A stretch of DNA of 64,000 nt, taken from positions 186,001 to 250,000 of the forward strand of contig NZ_JAFLND010000001.1 in NCBI RefSeq assembly GCF_017313105.1, read 5' to 3'. Shown one piece after another: positions 34,440-42,142 of the stretch. Origin of the DNA: [Muricauda] lutisoli (nom. illeg.). GTDB taxonomy: Bacteria > Bacteroidota > Bacteroidia > Flavobacteriales > Flavobacteriaceae. The first letter of the stretch is position 1. Each line of letters opens with the position of its first letter. The position numbers and the translations under genes were made by a program. Below the pieces are notes generated by a model. The model made no database searches and was not told the origin of the DNA. It worked only from the letters and a program-made list of their open reading frames with translations.

Positions 34440-36635
34440 ATGATGTGGAAACAAATCAGGGTTTTACCAATTACTTCTTATATAAACTTTTTCAGGAAAC
34501 TTTATTTTAATCCCGGTTTTCTCGCTTTTCTTCTGCTGGTTATGGGGTCTTGCAAAAATGGAGGAGAATCAAAACCAAGTAGTCAACTCGATGGAGAAAC
34601 TGCAAATAGGGTCTTTGAATTCACAAATGACCTGGTTGATGAGAGCAGTCCCTATTTACTGCAACACGCACATAACCCTGTGGATTGGAGGCCTTGGGCG
34701 CCTGACGCCCTCGACACTGCTCAAAAGACCGATCAACTGATTGTTTTGAGTATTGGTTATTCCTCCTGCCATTGGTGTCATGTTATGGAAGAAGAATCTT
34801 TTGAGGATATCGAAGTTGCTGCCTTGATGAACGAAAATTTTGTAAATATCAAGGTGGACCGAGAAGAGCGGCCAGATTTAGATCAGGTATATCAAACGGC
34901 ATTAAAACTGGTCAGTGGAAATGGAGGTTGGCCATTGAATGCGATACTGTTGCCTGATGGTAAGCCTGTGTATTTGGGTACATACCATACAAAGGAAGAA
35001 TGGATGGCAGTACTTTCTAAATTTAGCAGCGAGTATAAAAACAATCCAGATAAAATAAAGGAATATGCAGCCCTACTTACCGAGGGGGTCCAGGACTTTT
35101 ATGAACTGCCGACATCTACCAAAGGATTAACGGATAGCAGGGTGATAGTGGAATCGGGAATTGCCAAGTGGTCCAATTCATGGGACAAAACCTGGGGAGG
35201 TGATACGGGGAATCAAAAATTTGTTGGCCCAGCTAAATTGAACATGTTGCTGGATTATGGTGTTTTGGAAAATGACGAATCCGCAGAACACCATGTGGAA
35301 CTTACGCTGGAAAAGGTGGCCATGGGTGGCATTTACGATCATATTGGTGGTGGTTTTTTTAGATATAGTACCGATCCATACTGGAAAACACCTCATTTTG
35401 AAAAAATGCTATACGACAATGCACAGCTGATTCAAATTTATGCAAAGGCCTATCAAGTAATGTCTAATCCCCTTTTCAAAGATGTGGTATACAAAACTTT
35501 TGGATTCTTAAAAGATGAAATGAGAAATCCCAATGGAGGATACTACAGTTCCATGGATGCCGATTCAAATGGAAAAGAAGGTGGCTATTATATATGGCAA
35601 AAAGATGACCTAAGGTCCGTTCTACAAGAGGGTTATCCATTGTTTGCGGAGTATTTCAATATCAAAGATGAGGAGGAACTTCAAGAGGGAGGCTTTGTTC
35701 CTTATACCACCATGCAGGGCAGTGCGTTTGCCGATGCTAACGATTTAAGTGCAGAAGAATTTAATAAAAAGAAAGAAACTTGGGAGAAAGCCCTCGTCTC
35801 CCATCGAGAAAGCCGAAAACGACCTTCCATTGATGATAAGGTCATTACCTCTTGGAACGCATTGTTGATAGACGGTTATATCCAAGCTTACAGGACTTTT
35901 GATGATCAAGTTTTTCTGACCGAGGCGCAAAAGGTATTTGACTTTTTGATGTCCCATAATTATGACGGGAAAAGGCTGTTACATTCGTTTAAGGAAGAAG
36001 GTAGCCGTCAAGAAGTTTTTTTGGAAGATTATGCTTTTATGGCCAAAAGCGCACTGGGTCTATACGAAGTTACCTTAAAGCCAAACTATCTGGATGTGGC
36101 CAAAAGGCTGCTCAATATGGCGATGGCAAGGTTTACGGATGAATCGGGCATGTATGCCTACAGTGAATCGGATGAATTGATTACAAAAATCATCAACATT
36201 CCCGATGGTGTTCTCCCTTCTGCAAATGCCATAATGGCACAACTACTTTTTAAAATAGGCCATATGGAGTACAACAAAGGGTTTTTGCAAAAATCGGACG
36301 ACATGCTTTCCATGACTACAAATGGTATAAATGAAAATATCGAATTTTATGGCACCTGGGCTTCGTTGATGTTGCATAAGGCCTACCCGTATTTGGAAAT
36401 AGTAGTGGTCGGGGAAAATGCAGCGTCCGTAATTTCGGAAATTGACAATTATCCGTTTTCAAACACTCTATTGGTAGGCAGTTTAACGGAAAGTGACCTG
36501 TCTATTTTTGATGGACGCTATGTGGAAGGGGAAACCTTTATTTATGTTTGCGAAAACAAGACCTGTAAACTTCCGGTAACCACTATCCCCGACTTTTTAA
36601 AACAAATGGCATCTTTTGGGCATCCTTCCTTTTAG
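34440..36635 (+). CDS. DUF255 (thioredoxin-like N-terminal, YyaL/SPATA20 type) lipoprotein
   Basis: A 731-residue protein. Lipobox LLVMGSC near residue 39 indicates a lipoprotein, unusual since most relatives are cytoplasmic. A thioredoxin-like domain follows (SSPYLLQHAHNPVDWRPW, then the CHWCHVMEEESFED redox motif) and then a six-hairpin (alpha/alpha)6 domain (GGIYDHIGGGFFRYSTD; MDADSNGKEGGYYIW; DDKVITSWNALLI). Function is unknown; the CxxC motif suggests a disulfide or carbohydrate-linked role. It may be co-transcribed with the haloperoxidase-like gene (26 bp gap) and converges with ssrA. Confidence 0.9.
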   Translation: MMWKQIRVLPITSYINFFRKLYFNPGFLAFLLLVMGSCKNGGESKPSSQLDGETANRVFEFTNDLVDESSPYLLQHAHNPVDWRPWAPDALDTAQKTDQLIVLSIGYSSCHWCHVMEEESFEDIEVAALMNENFVNIKVDREERPDLDQVYQTALKLVSGNGGWPLNAILLPDGKPVYLGTYHTKEEWMAVLSKFSSEYKNNPDKIKEYAALLTEGVQDFYELPTSTKGLTDSRVIVESGIAKWSNSWDKTWGGDTGNQKFVGPAKLNMLLDYGVLENDESAEHHVELTLEKVAMGGIYDHIGGGFFRYSTDPYWKTPHFEKMLYDNAQLIQIYAKAYQVMSNPLFKDVVYKTFGFLKDEMRNPNGGYYSSMDADSNGKEGGYYIWQKDDLRSVLQEGYPLFAEYFNIKDEEELQEGGFVPYTTMQGSAFADANDLSAEEFNKKKETWEKALVSHRESRKRPSIDDKVITSWNALLIDGYIQAYRTFDDQVFLTEAQKVFDFLMSHNYDGKRLLHSFKEEGSRQEVFLEDYAFMAKSALGLYEVTLKPNYLDVAKRLLNMAMARFTDESGMYAYSESDELITKIINIPDGVLPSANAIMAQLLFKIGHMEYNKGFLQKSDDMLSMTTNGINENIEFYGTWASLMLHKAYPYLEIVVVGENAASVISEIDNYPFSNTLLVGSLTESDLSIFDGRYVEGETFIYVCENKTCKLPVTTIPDFLKQMASFGHPSF

Positions 36636-36662
36636 GATATTCCGCTTTGTAAAGTAGCACAG

Positions 36663-36688
36663 GTTTAATGTATTGTTTTGATGGTGTT
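36663..36688 (+). repeat. Short dispersed repeat, copy 2
   Basis: Matches 32571-32596. It lies in the 160-bp stretch between the DUF255 gene and the ssrA terminator. The sequence that follows (36720-36790) has no recognisable gene or tRNA fold. Confidence 0.4.
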
Positions 36689-36792
36689 ACAGTGAAGTAG
36701 GGGACAACCGAGCATTCAAAAGGTCTAGTAGATAGAACTTTTGGGCGCAGGAGGGGCTATACAATGCTGGCTTTCGATCCAGTAGTCTTAAT

Positions 36793-36822
36793 AAAAAAAA
36801 GCTACCCAAAAGGTAGCTTTTT
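36793..36822. terminator. Bidirectional terminator of ssrA and the DUF255 gene
   Basis: Stem GCTACC (36801-36806) / GGTAGC (36812-36817) extended by A-run and T-run on both sides, 5-nt loop. It lies 5 bp after the mature 3' end of ssrA on the minus strand. Confidence 0.85.
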
Positions 36823-36826
36823 GAAG

Positions 36827-37223
36827 TGGAGCCGGAGGGATTCGAACCCTCGTCCAAACAAGCAATAACCATGCTTTCTACATGCTTAGTATCTGTTTGA
36901 TTTTCGATGCATGCCTGACCAGATACGGCCTAACATACACTTATCTTCTTTAGGTTTTAGAGGTGTCGCCAAAGCGAACGAACACCCTTGTGTTGACTTT
37001 TTTGGTGCTCCTAAACGAATCGCCGTCAACAAGGGCTATTCAGGAACATCTCGCTTCCCTACCTTGTAGGGACGAGGCATATCTTACTATAATTCAGATT
37101 ATGCGGCAAGAGCGTAATTATTTTCGCCAATTAAAAGTGTGAAACATGAGATTAACGAGCTGTATCCCAGCGCTCGGCATGCTTACATCGCCATTGGTCT
37201 TGCTGTCAAAACCGGTCGGCCCC
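36827..37223 (-). ncRNA. ssrA: tmRNA (transfer-messenger RNA)
   Basis: The gene is 397 bp. The 5' end GGGGCCGACCGGTTTTGACAGC and the 3' end with a T-arm (GGTTCGAATCC) and CCGGCTCC-A pair as the alanine-type acceptor stem. The final CCA is not encoded. The internal tag frame runs from 37128 (GGC resume codon) to the TAA at 37099-37101 and encodes GENNYALAA, normally with an Ala placed first by the tmRNA itself. This is the usual Bacteroidota tag. It rescues stalled ribosomes with SmpB. Confidence 0.97.
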
Positions 37224-37261
37224 GTAATGTTATTCCTGTGAAGGCAGGAATCTCTCACTTT

Positions 37262-37361
37262 CTTATCAAAGAACGCTTTTTGGGCGTTTCCCAGAACTTG
37301 CTTGGCAAGTTCTAGGTCGGGCTATCGGCCGTACATGGTACCTGCCTCTATCCCTAACGCG
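37262..37361 (-). ncRNA. Candidate structured RNA, or 5' leader of the ssrA precursor
   Basis: On the minus strand the element opens with GCGTTAGGGATAG, passes a small hairpin (GTAC-CAT-GTAC) and closes with GATAGCCCGACC, so GGG pairs with CCC around a symmetric ATAG/ATAG internal loop. A second hairpin follows: 9-bp stem AGAACTTGC/GCAAGTTCT with a 3-nt loop (37293-37313), then a short AACGC/GCGTT hairpin (37272-37288) and CTTTG. A perfect -7 box lies just upstream. Either a separate small RNA or a processed tmRNA leader. Confidence 0.45.
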
Positions 37362-37366
37362 GTCGG

Positions 37367-37374
37367 CAAAGGTA
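37367..37374 (-). promoter_or_regulatory. -7 box of the ssrA / structured RNA promoter
   Basis: TACCTTTG on the minus strand, a perfect match to TAnnTTTG, with a TTG 16 bp further upstream (37391-37393). The expected start point falls at the first base of the structured element, about 140 bp before mature ssrA. Confidence 0.6.
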
Positions 37375-37456
37375 ACTCATATCCATCAAACAATAAAAAG
37401 TTTGCTTACCCTGCCTATTACCCTTAATTTGGTCAACAATTATACCAAAATACCAT

Positions 37457-38662
37457 ATGAAGTTCGGAATCATCAGGGAACGTAAAAATCCGCCCGATCG
37501 CAGGGTGGTGCTATCACCAGAGGAATGTCAAAATGTCCTTTCCAATTTTCCTAAAGCTGAAATTTTAGTGGAATCGTCCCCCATTCGGGTTTTCGCCGAT
37601 AAAGAGTATGCCGATAGGGGAATCCAGGTAGTCGATGATATGAGTTCCTGCGAAGTACTTCTTGGTGTCAAAGAAGTTCCTATCGATGCGTTGATTCCCA
37701 ACAAAAAGTATTTTTTCTTTTCGCACACCATTAAAAAACAACCATATAACCGAGAGTTGCTCCGAGCAATACTGGACAAAAACATCGAATTGTACGATCA
37801 CGAAGTCATCACCAACGCAAAAGGAGCTAGATTGGTGGCCTTTGGTCGTTATGCCGGCATAGTTGGGGCCTATAACGGATTCAGGGCGTATGGGTTAAAA
37901 TATAATTTGTACCGATTGCCCAAGGCCGAGTCCCTTTTGGACCAACAGGCATTGATTGCCGAGCTTAAAAAAATACAACTGCCCAATATCAAAATATTGC
38001 TTACCGGAAAAGGCAGAGTGGGTAATGGAGCTAAGGAAATGATCGATGCCATGGGATTGGAACAAGTCGGTGTTGCAGAGTACTTGAAGGAGGAATTCGA
38101 TTATCCGGTATATTGCCAGATAGATGCCTCTGAATATAACAAACGAAAAGATGGGGTACGTGGAAACAAAGCCGATTTTTTTCAGAACCCCGAGGCATAT
38201 AAATCCAACTTTTTCAGGTTTGCCAAAGTCACCGACTTCTACATTGCAGGACATTTTTATGGCGACGGCGCCCCCTATCTCTATACACGGGAGGATGCGA
38301 AACAACCCGAGTTCAACATAAAAGTAGTGGCCGATATCAGTTGCGATATCGATGGTCCAGTGGCATCCACCATTCGTCCATCCACTATTGCTGACCCCAT
38401 CTATGGTTACGAGCCCAAATCCGAAACAGAGACTGATTTTATGGCTGAAAATGCCATCGCCGTAATGGCAGTGGACAATCTGCCATGTGAGTTGCCGCGC
38501 GATGCCAGTGTAGGATTTGGTGAGGCATTTTCCAAATATGTAATTCCGTCATTCTTTAACAACGATAAAGATGGTCTTCTCCATCGGGCACGTATGACCC
38601 AAAATGGTAAATTGACCTCTCGCTACGCCTATTTGCAGGACTACGTAGATGGCAAAGAATAA
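37457..38662 (+). CDS. Saccharopine/lysine dehydrogenase-like NAD(P)-dependent enzyme
   Basis: A 401-residue protein of the alanine dehydrogenase/PNT-like superfamily. The N-terminal domain opens MKFGIIRERKNPPDRRVVLSP, with ELYDHEVITN and LVAFGRYAGIVGAYNGFRA, and the nucleotide-binding fold has ILLTGKGRVGNGAKEM. DISCDIDGPVASTIRPSTI and a DNLPCELPRDAS segment are typical of saccharopine dehydrogenase (L-lysine-forming) relatives. In Bacteroidota it most likely acts in lysine breakdown. Divergent from ssrA; single gene. Confidence 0.85.
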   Translation: MKFGIIRERKNPPDRRVVLSPEECQNVLSNFPKAEILVESSPIRVFADKEYADRGIQVVDDMSSCEVLLGVKEVPIDALIPNKKYFFFSHTIKKQPYNRELLRAILDKNIELYDHEVITNAKGARLVAFGRYAGIVGAYNGFRAYGLKYNLYRLPKAESLLDQQALIAELKKIQLPNIKILLTGKGRVGNGAKEMIDAMGLEQVGVAEYLKEEFDYPVYCQIDASEYNKRKDGVRGNKADFFQNPEAYKSNFFRFAKVTDFYIAGHFYGDGAPYLYTREDAKQPEFNIKVVADISCDIDGPVASTIRPSTIADPIYGYEPKSETETDFMAENAIAVMAVDNLPCELPRDASVGFGEAFSKYVIPSFFNNDKDGLLHRARMTQNGKLTSRYAYLQDYVDGKE

Positions 38663-38742
38663 CCTTGTATCCAAAATTCAAGTGCAAAAGTTGGTAATGG
38701 GTTGTTTTTTAGTATATTGTATGTCCTAATTATCAAAAGCCA

Positions 38743-39012
38743 GTGACATTCAATTGGGTATTTTCTGGAGATGACAATCCAGCAATGCAACGGACCTGTA
38801 TCGATTTGGAATACAGTCTCAGACCAAGGATTATGCGATTCTTGTTATCCCGATTGGATGTGGATACGGACTTTTCCATGTTTTACTTTGATGTGGACGT
38901 AGATAAAAAATGGGTCTCCATCTCAGATAAAACTCCCCAAGAATATATGGTCAAAATATCGCCCGATTTTGATCAAACGATCAATGGGTCTTCTTTTTCT
39001 TCTGTGGCTTAA
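38743..39012 (+). CDS. Small hypothetical protein
   Basis: An 89-residue protein beginning at GTG 38743. It has an amphipathic first half (QRTCIDLEYSLRPRIMRFLL) and an acidic C-terminal half with FYFDVDVDKKWVSISDKTP. No signal peptide, membrane helix or known motif. It lies 80 bp after the lysine-dehydrogenase-like gene with a plausible coding composition, and converges with the PHP gene. I do not recognise the family. Confidence 0.5.
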   Translation: MTFNWVFSGDDNPAMQRTCIDLEYSLRPRIMRFLLSRLDVDTDFSMFYFDVDVDKKWVSISDKTPQEYMVKISPDFDQTINGSSFSSVA

Positions 39013-39020
39013 GCCTATGC

Positions 39021-40136
39021 TTAATCTTTTAATTCAATGTTCCAAGTAATTACAGGGTGCTCTTTGGGAGCAATATAGGTACCCAGGGCCTTAAGTTTTA
39101 TTTGAAGGTCGGCCTTTTTTTCGAGCGTCTTTATTTGAAGGGTTTTGGTGCCGCCGGCAGGTATGGTGAATACTGGGGAACTGGAATAGAATGTGTACGA
39201 CATTTGATTTTCAAAAATGAGGTCGCTACTGGTAACGTTCTTTAAAGTAACTTCCAAAATAGATGTGTTGTTGATGTATTTGGCCTTCTCAAATTGAACA
39301 GAGGCATTCAGCAAAGGAACCAGGTTTTCCTCTTTCCCCACCAATAGCGAATTGAAGACTGCCACTGTTCTGCCGGCAAATAAAGCTTCTTTCAGCGATT
39401 CTTCTGATTTTTCCTTGGCAAAGACCAAGGTTATGGGACGTGTATGCCCCTTTTCCACATAATCCCAATCTATTAGTCCATGAACATCGCTAGTGCCCAT
39501 AATCGTCAAATTATTCTCAAGGGCAAGGGCCAATGATTCTTCGGAATAATCTCCGGTATTGATCACTTCGATACCGTGCAGCTCGCCGCTGCTGATACGT
39601 TCTTTTTGAAAATCACTCAAAACAGGATTTCCTTTTGGCGATTGCGCATACCAGGCAGGGTGGTTCCAAAAAACAAATGCAGTCTGCTTTTTTGCCTCTG
39701 CAAAAGAATCCTCGGCATTAGCCACCAGTAGTTGGTTGGCATCTGTGATAAATATGGCATTGTTATGCCCGATAGGCGCTTGGCGCGTGATTTCCGATCC
39801 ATGGACAAGCAAAAGATCATGGTCCTTGGCTTCTTGCATGGCAATTTCATAGGAACGGTTCCTGTCTGGGTGTGGTATATCTTCCTTGTGGGGTTGATAT
39901 TCGATATGCTCGGTAAGTGAAATTACATCCAAGTTGTCTCGGAGCGCTTCCATAACTCGAATACTGGGCCACACATTGCCATCGGAAAAAACGGTATGTT
40001 GGTGTAAATCTGTTTTCAAGGTTACATAACCAGGAATGTCCGGAAACTCAAGAGCTCGGGTGCTTTGATGTGTATGTTCTTGGGCAAATAGAAACGAAAC
40101 GGTAAAAAGAGCAATAAAAAATGGTTGGAATTTCAT
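39021..40136 (-). CDS. Secreted PHP-domain metal-dependent hydrolase
   Basis: A 371-residue exported protein with a signal peptide (MKFQPFFIALFTVSFLFAQ). The PHP domain shows LKTDLHQHTVFSDG, ISLTEHIEY, LVHGSEITR, FWNHPAWYAQ, and GTSDVHGLID, i.e. the usual His/Asp metal ligands. It is followed by an Ig-like C-terminal domain ending in HPVITWNIELKD. A promoter with TTG-N20-TAGTTTTG lies at 40151-40181, inside any longer frame, so ATG 40136 is the start. It probably cleaves a phosphoester outside the cytoplasm; substrate unknown. Confidence 0.85.
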   Translation of the reverse strand: MKFQPFFIALFTVSFLFAQEHTHQSTRALEFPDIPGYVTLKTDLHQHTVFSDGNVWPSIRVMEALRDNLDVISLTEHIEYQPHKEDIPHPDRNRSYEIAMQEAKDHDLLLVHGSEITRQAPIGHNNAIFITDANQLLVANAEDSFAEAKKQTAFVFWNHPAWYAQSPKGNPVLSDFQKERISSGELHGIEVINTGDYSEESLALALENNLTIMGTSDVHGLIDWDYVEKGHTRPITLVFAKEKSEESLKEALFAGRTVAVFNSLLVGKEENLVPLLNASVQFEKAKYINNTSILEVTLKNVTSSDLIFENQMSYTFYSSSPVFTIPAGGTKTLQIKTLEKKADLQIKLKALGTYIAPKEHPVITWNIELKD

Positions 40137-40150
40137 GTTGATGGTTTTAT

Positions 40151-40181
40151 CAAAACTATGAAACCTCCGCATGAGTTTCAA
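40151..40181 (-). promoter_or_regulatory. Promoter of the PHP hydrolase gene
   Basis: On the minus strand TTG (40179-40181), a 20-bp spacer, then TAGTTTTG (40151-40158), a perfect -7 box. The ATG is 14 bp further. Confidence 0.6.
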
Positions 40182-40348
40182 TGCCAAAGCGTACATCTTA
40201 CAAACTGTTAACCTGAAGATAAAGTAGTTGGGAAGTCAGGTCTGAAAATAGCATTTACAACAAATCACAATTAATAAATATTTAAGGATCTAAAGAGGCA
40301 TACAACGCAAATTCCTTGTTAGGTTTGCCAGCTTAAAACCTAGGTATT

Positions 40349-40804
40349 TTGCACATCGATTTGATTATAGCGGCACTTTGGAGCCTATCACCATTCGGAG
40401 AGGCCAAAGTTGGCATACCTTATGGAATGTACCAAGGAGTCAATGAGTACCTGGTTTTTATTGTTTGTTTTGGTGCCAATGTATTGGTGTTTCCGATGAT
40501 GATGTTCTTTTTGGAGTACGTTAACCGTCATCTGATCAAATGGCGTTTCTATAAAAAGTCCGCGGTTTTTGTTGGACAAAGGGCCAAAAAGGGGTCGGGT
40601 AAAAAAGTACAGCGTTTCGGTTTTTTGGGTATTGTCCTCTTTGTTATGATACCACTGCCAGGTACGGGAGTTTATGCTGGAAGTATTGCAGCCTATCTCT
40701 TCAAAATGAAAAAACGTGAGGCCTTTGCCGCCAATACAATCGGTATCTTCTTTTCCTCGGTAATTATTTGGGTCGCTACTTTAATGTCGATAGAGGGCAT
40801 ATAG
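40349..40804 (+). CDS. Small multidrug-export-like membrane protein (COG2426)
   Basis: A 151-residue membrane protein with about four helices. FGEAKVGIPYGMYQGV near the N-terminus and MIPLPGTGVYAGSIAAYLF in the middle are the family signature. The start is TTG 40349 (MHIDLIIAALW); the next ATG would remove the first helix. Called a small multidrug export protein by homology, but no substrate is established. It lies 87 bp before DUF808. Confidence 0.8.
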   Translation: MHIDLIIAALWSLSPFGEAKVGIPYGMYQGVNEYLVFIVCFGANVLVFPMMMFFLEYVNRHLIKWRFYKKSAVFVGQRAKKGSGKKVQRFGFLGIVLFVMIPLPGTGVYAGSIAAYLFKMKKREAFAANTIGIFFSSVIIWVATLMSIEGI

Positions 40805-40891
40805 CACAATAGTTTTATCGAATTTCACCCATCTTAAGGAGGGATTTGTTTATTTTGCCTCCAACTTGATCGTTAACCTAAAAAGAGTAGT

Positions 40892-41761
40892 ATGGCATCT
40901 GGTTTTTTTGCTGTTTTGGATGATATTTCCGCACTTATGGACGATGTAGCGACCATGAGCAAAGTCGCAACCAAAAAAACGGCAGGTATTTTGGGTGATG
41001 ATTTAGCGGTGAATGCCGAGAAAGCAACCGGTTTTTTGTCAAGTCGTGAAATCCCCGTACTATGGGCCATTACCAAAGGTTCTTTATTGAACAAACTGAT
41101 TATTCTCCCCATCGCTTTTTTGTTGAGTGCCTATCTGCCCATAGCTATTACTGTGATATTGATTTTGGGTGGGATTTATTTGGCCTATGAAGGAGCGGAA
41201 AAGGTATACGAATATGTTTTTCATAGGAATGAAGAAGGTCATGCAAAAGACCCCATTGATATTCCTGAAGCGGAATTGCCCGAACTGGAGAAGAAGAAGA
41301 TAAAACAGGCCATTATCACGGATTTTATTCTGTCCGTTGAGATTGTCATTATCGCATTGAGTACAGTGGTCAAAGAACCTTTGACTATACAAATAGCAAC
41401 GGTTTCTGTGGTGGCATTATTGGCGACTGTTGGAGTCTACGGTATTGTAGCGTTGATCGTTCGTATGGATGATTACGGTTACAGGCTCATTAATCTGAAT
41501 GAGGAGCATAACAGTTTTTCCGATCAGGTTGGAAGAGTTTTGGTGAATGCACTTCCCAAGATCATCAAAGGTTTGTCAATCGTGGGCACACTGGCGTTAC
41601 TGTTGGTGTCTGGGGGTATTTTTAACCATAACATTGAGTTTTTCCATCAATTGTTCCCGAGCATGCCGACCTTGCTCAAGGACTTTATTTTTGGGTTGGT
41701 CATAGGTTTTGTTGCACTTTTTTTACTGAAGTTGGTTAAAAAGCTGTTCAAGCGTAAATAA
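40892..41761 (+). CDS. DUF808 (YedI-type) membrane protein
   Basis: A 289-residue inner-membrane protein. The N-terminal signature MASGFFAVLDDISALMDDVA and TKKTAGILGDDLAVNAEKATGF is diagnostic of DUF808. About five helices follow (LIILPIAFLLSAYLPIAITV; FILSVEIVIIAL; VVALLATVGVYGIVALIV; FIFGLVIGFVALFLLKL). The function is unknown. It starts 87 bp after the COG2426-type gene and is followed after 15 bp by a DUF1801 gene. Confidence 0.93.
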   Translation: MASGFFAVLDDISALMDDVATMSKVATKKTAGILGDDLAVNAEKATGFLSSREIPVLWAITKGSLLNKLIILPIAFLLSAYLPIAITVILILGGIYLAYEGAEKVYEYVFHRNEEGHAKDPIDIPEAELPELEKKKIKQAIITDFILSVEIVIIALSTVVKEPLTIQIATVSVVALLATVGVYGIVALIVRMDDYGYRLINLNEEHNSFSDQVGRVLVNALPKIIKGLSIVGTLALLLVSGGIFNHNIEFFHQLFPSMPTLLKDFIFGLVIGFVALFLLKLVKKLFKRK

Positions 41762-41776
41762 CAAGTAAGCTGTTTT

Positions 41777-42142
41777 ATGAACCCAGCGGAAGATTATATT
41801 ATCAACCAGGAAGAGCCATTCAAAAGTATATTGCTACAACTACAGGTCTTAGTGGAGACTTCCGTTGCCAATCTGGAATTGAAATATAAATACCGACTGC
41901 CCTTTTACTACTTGAACGGTAAACCATTTTGCTATTTCAACGTATCCCGAAAAAAGGGGTATGTGGATGTGGGCTTTTGGAGTTCGGCCCACCTGAGCGT
42001 TCATCTGGATAAAATGATCACCGAGGGCAGAAAAGTGATGAAGTCGCTCCGTTACCATACCTTGGATGATATTGATGCCGAAGTTTTTGTGGCGGTCATC
42101 AAAGATGCGGAATCCGTCAACCATAAAGGTTTTTGGAAGTGA
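41777..42142 (+). CDS. DUF1801-family small protein
   Basis: A 121-residue cytoplasmic protein: NPAEDYIINQEEPFKSILLQ, then KYKYRLPFYYLNGKPFCYFN and KGYVDVGFWSSAHLS, matching the DUF1801/YdhG fold (frataxin-like topology). It may be co-transcribed with DUF808 (15 bp gap). Its stop codon abuts the stop of the PepSY gene on the other strand with no spacer. Function unknown. Confidence 0.8.
   Translation: MNPAEDYIINQEEPFKSILLQLQVLVETSVANLELKYKYRLPFYYLNGKPFCYFNVSRKKGYVDVGFWSSAHLSVHLDKMITEGRKVMKSLRYHTLDDIDAEVFVAVIKDAESVNHKGFWK

Noticed and set aside
36720..36795. A tRNA gene suggested by a TTCGATCC string
   Set aside because: No acceptor, D or anticodon arms can be built around it.
36687..36872. 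A 61-codon minus-strand frame in the ssrA 3' region
   Set aside because: It reads through the tmRNA T-arm and acceptor stem and the terminator; a by-product of the RNA gene, not a protein.
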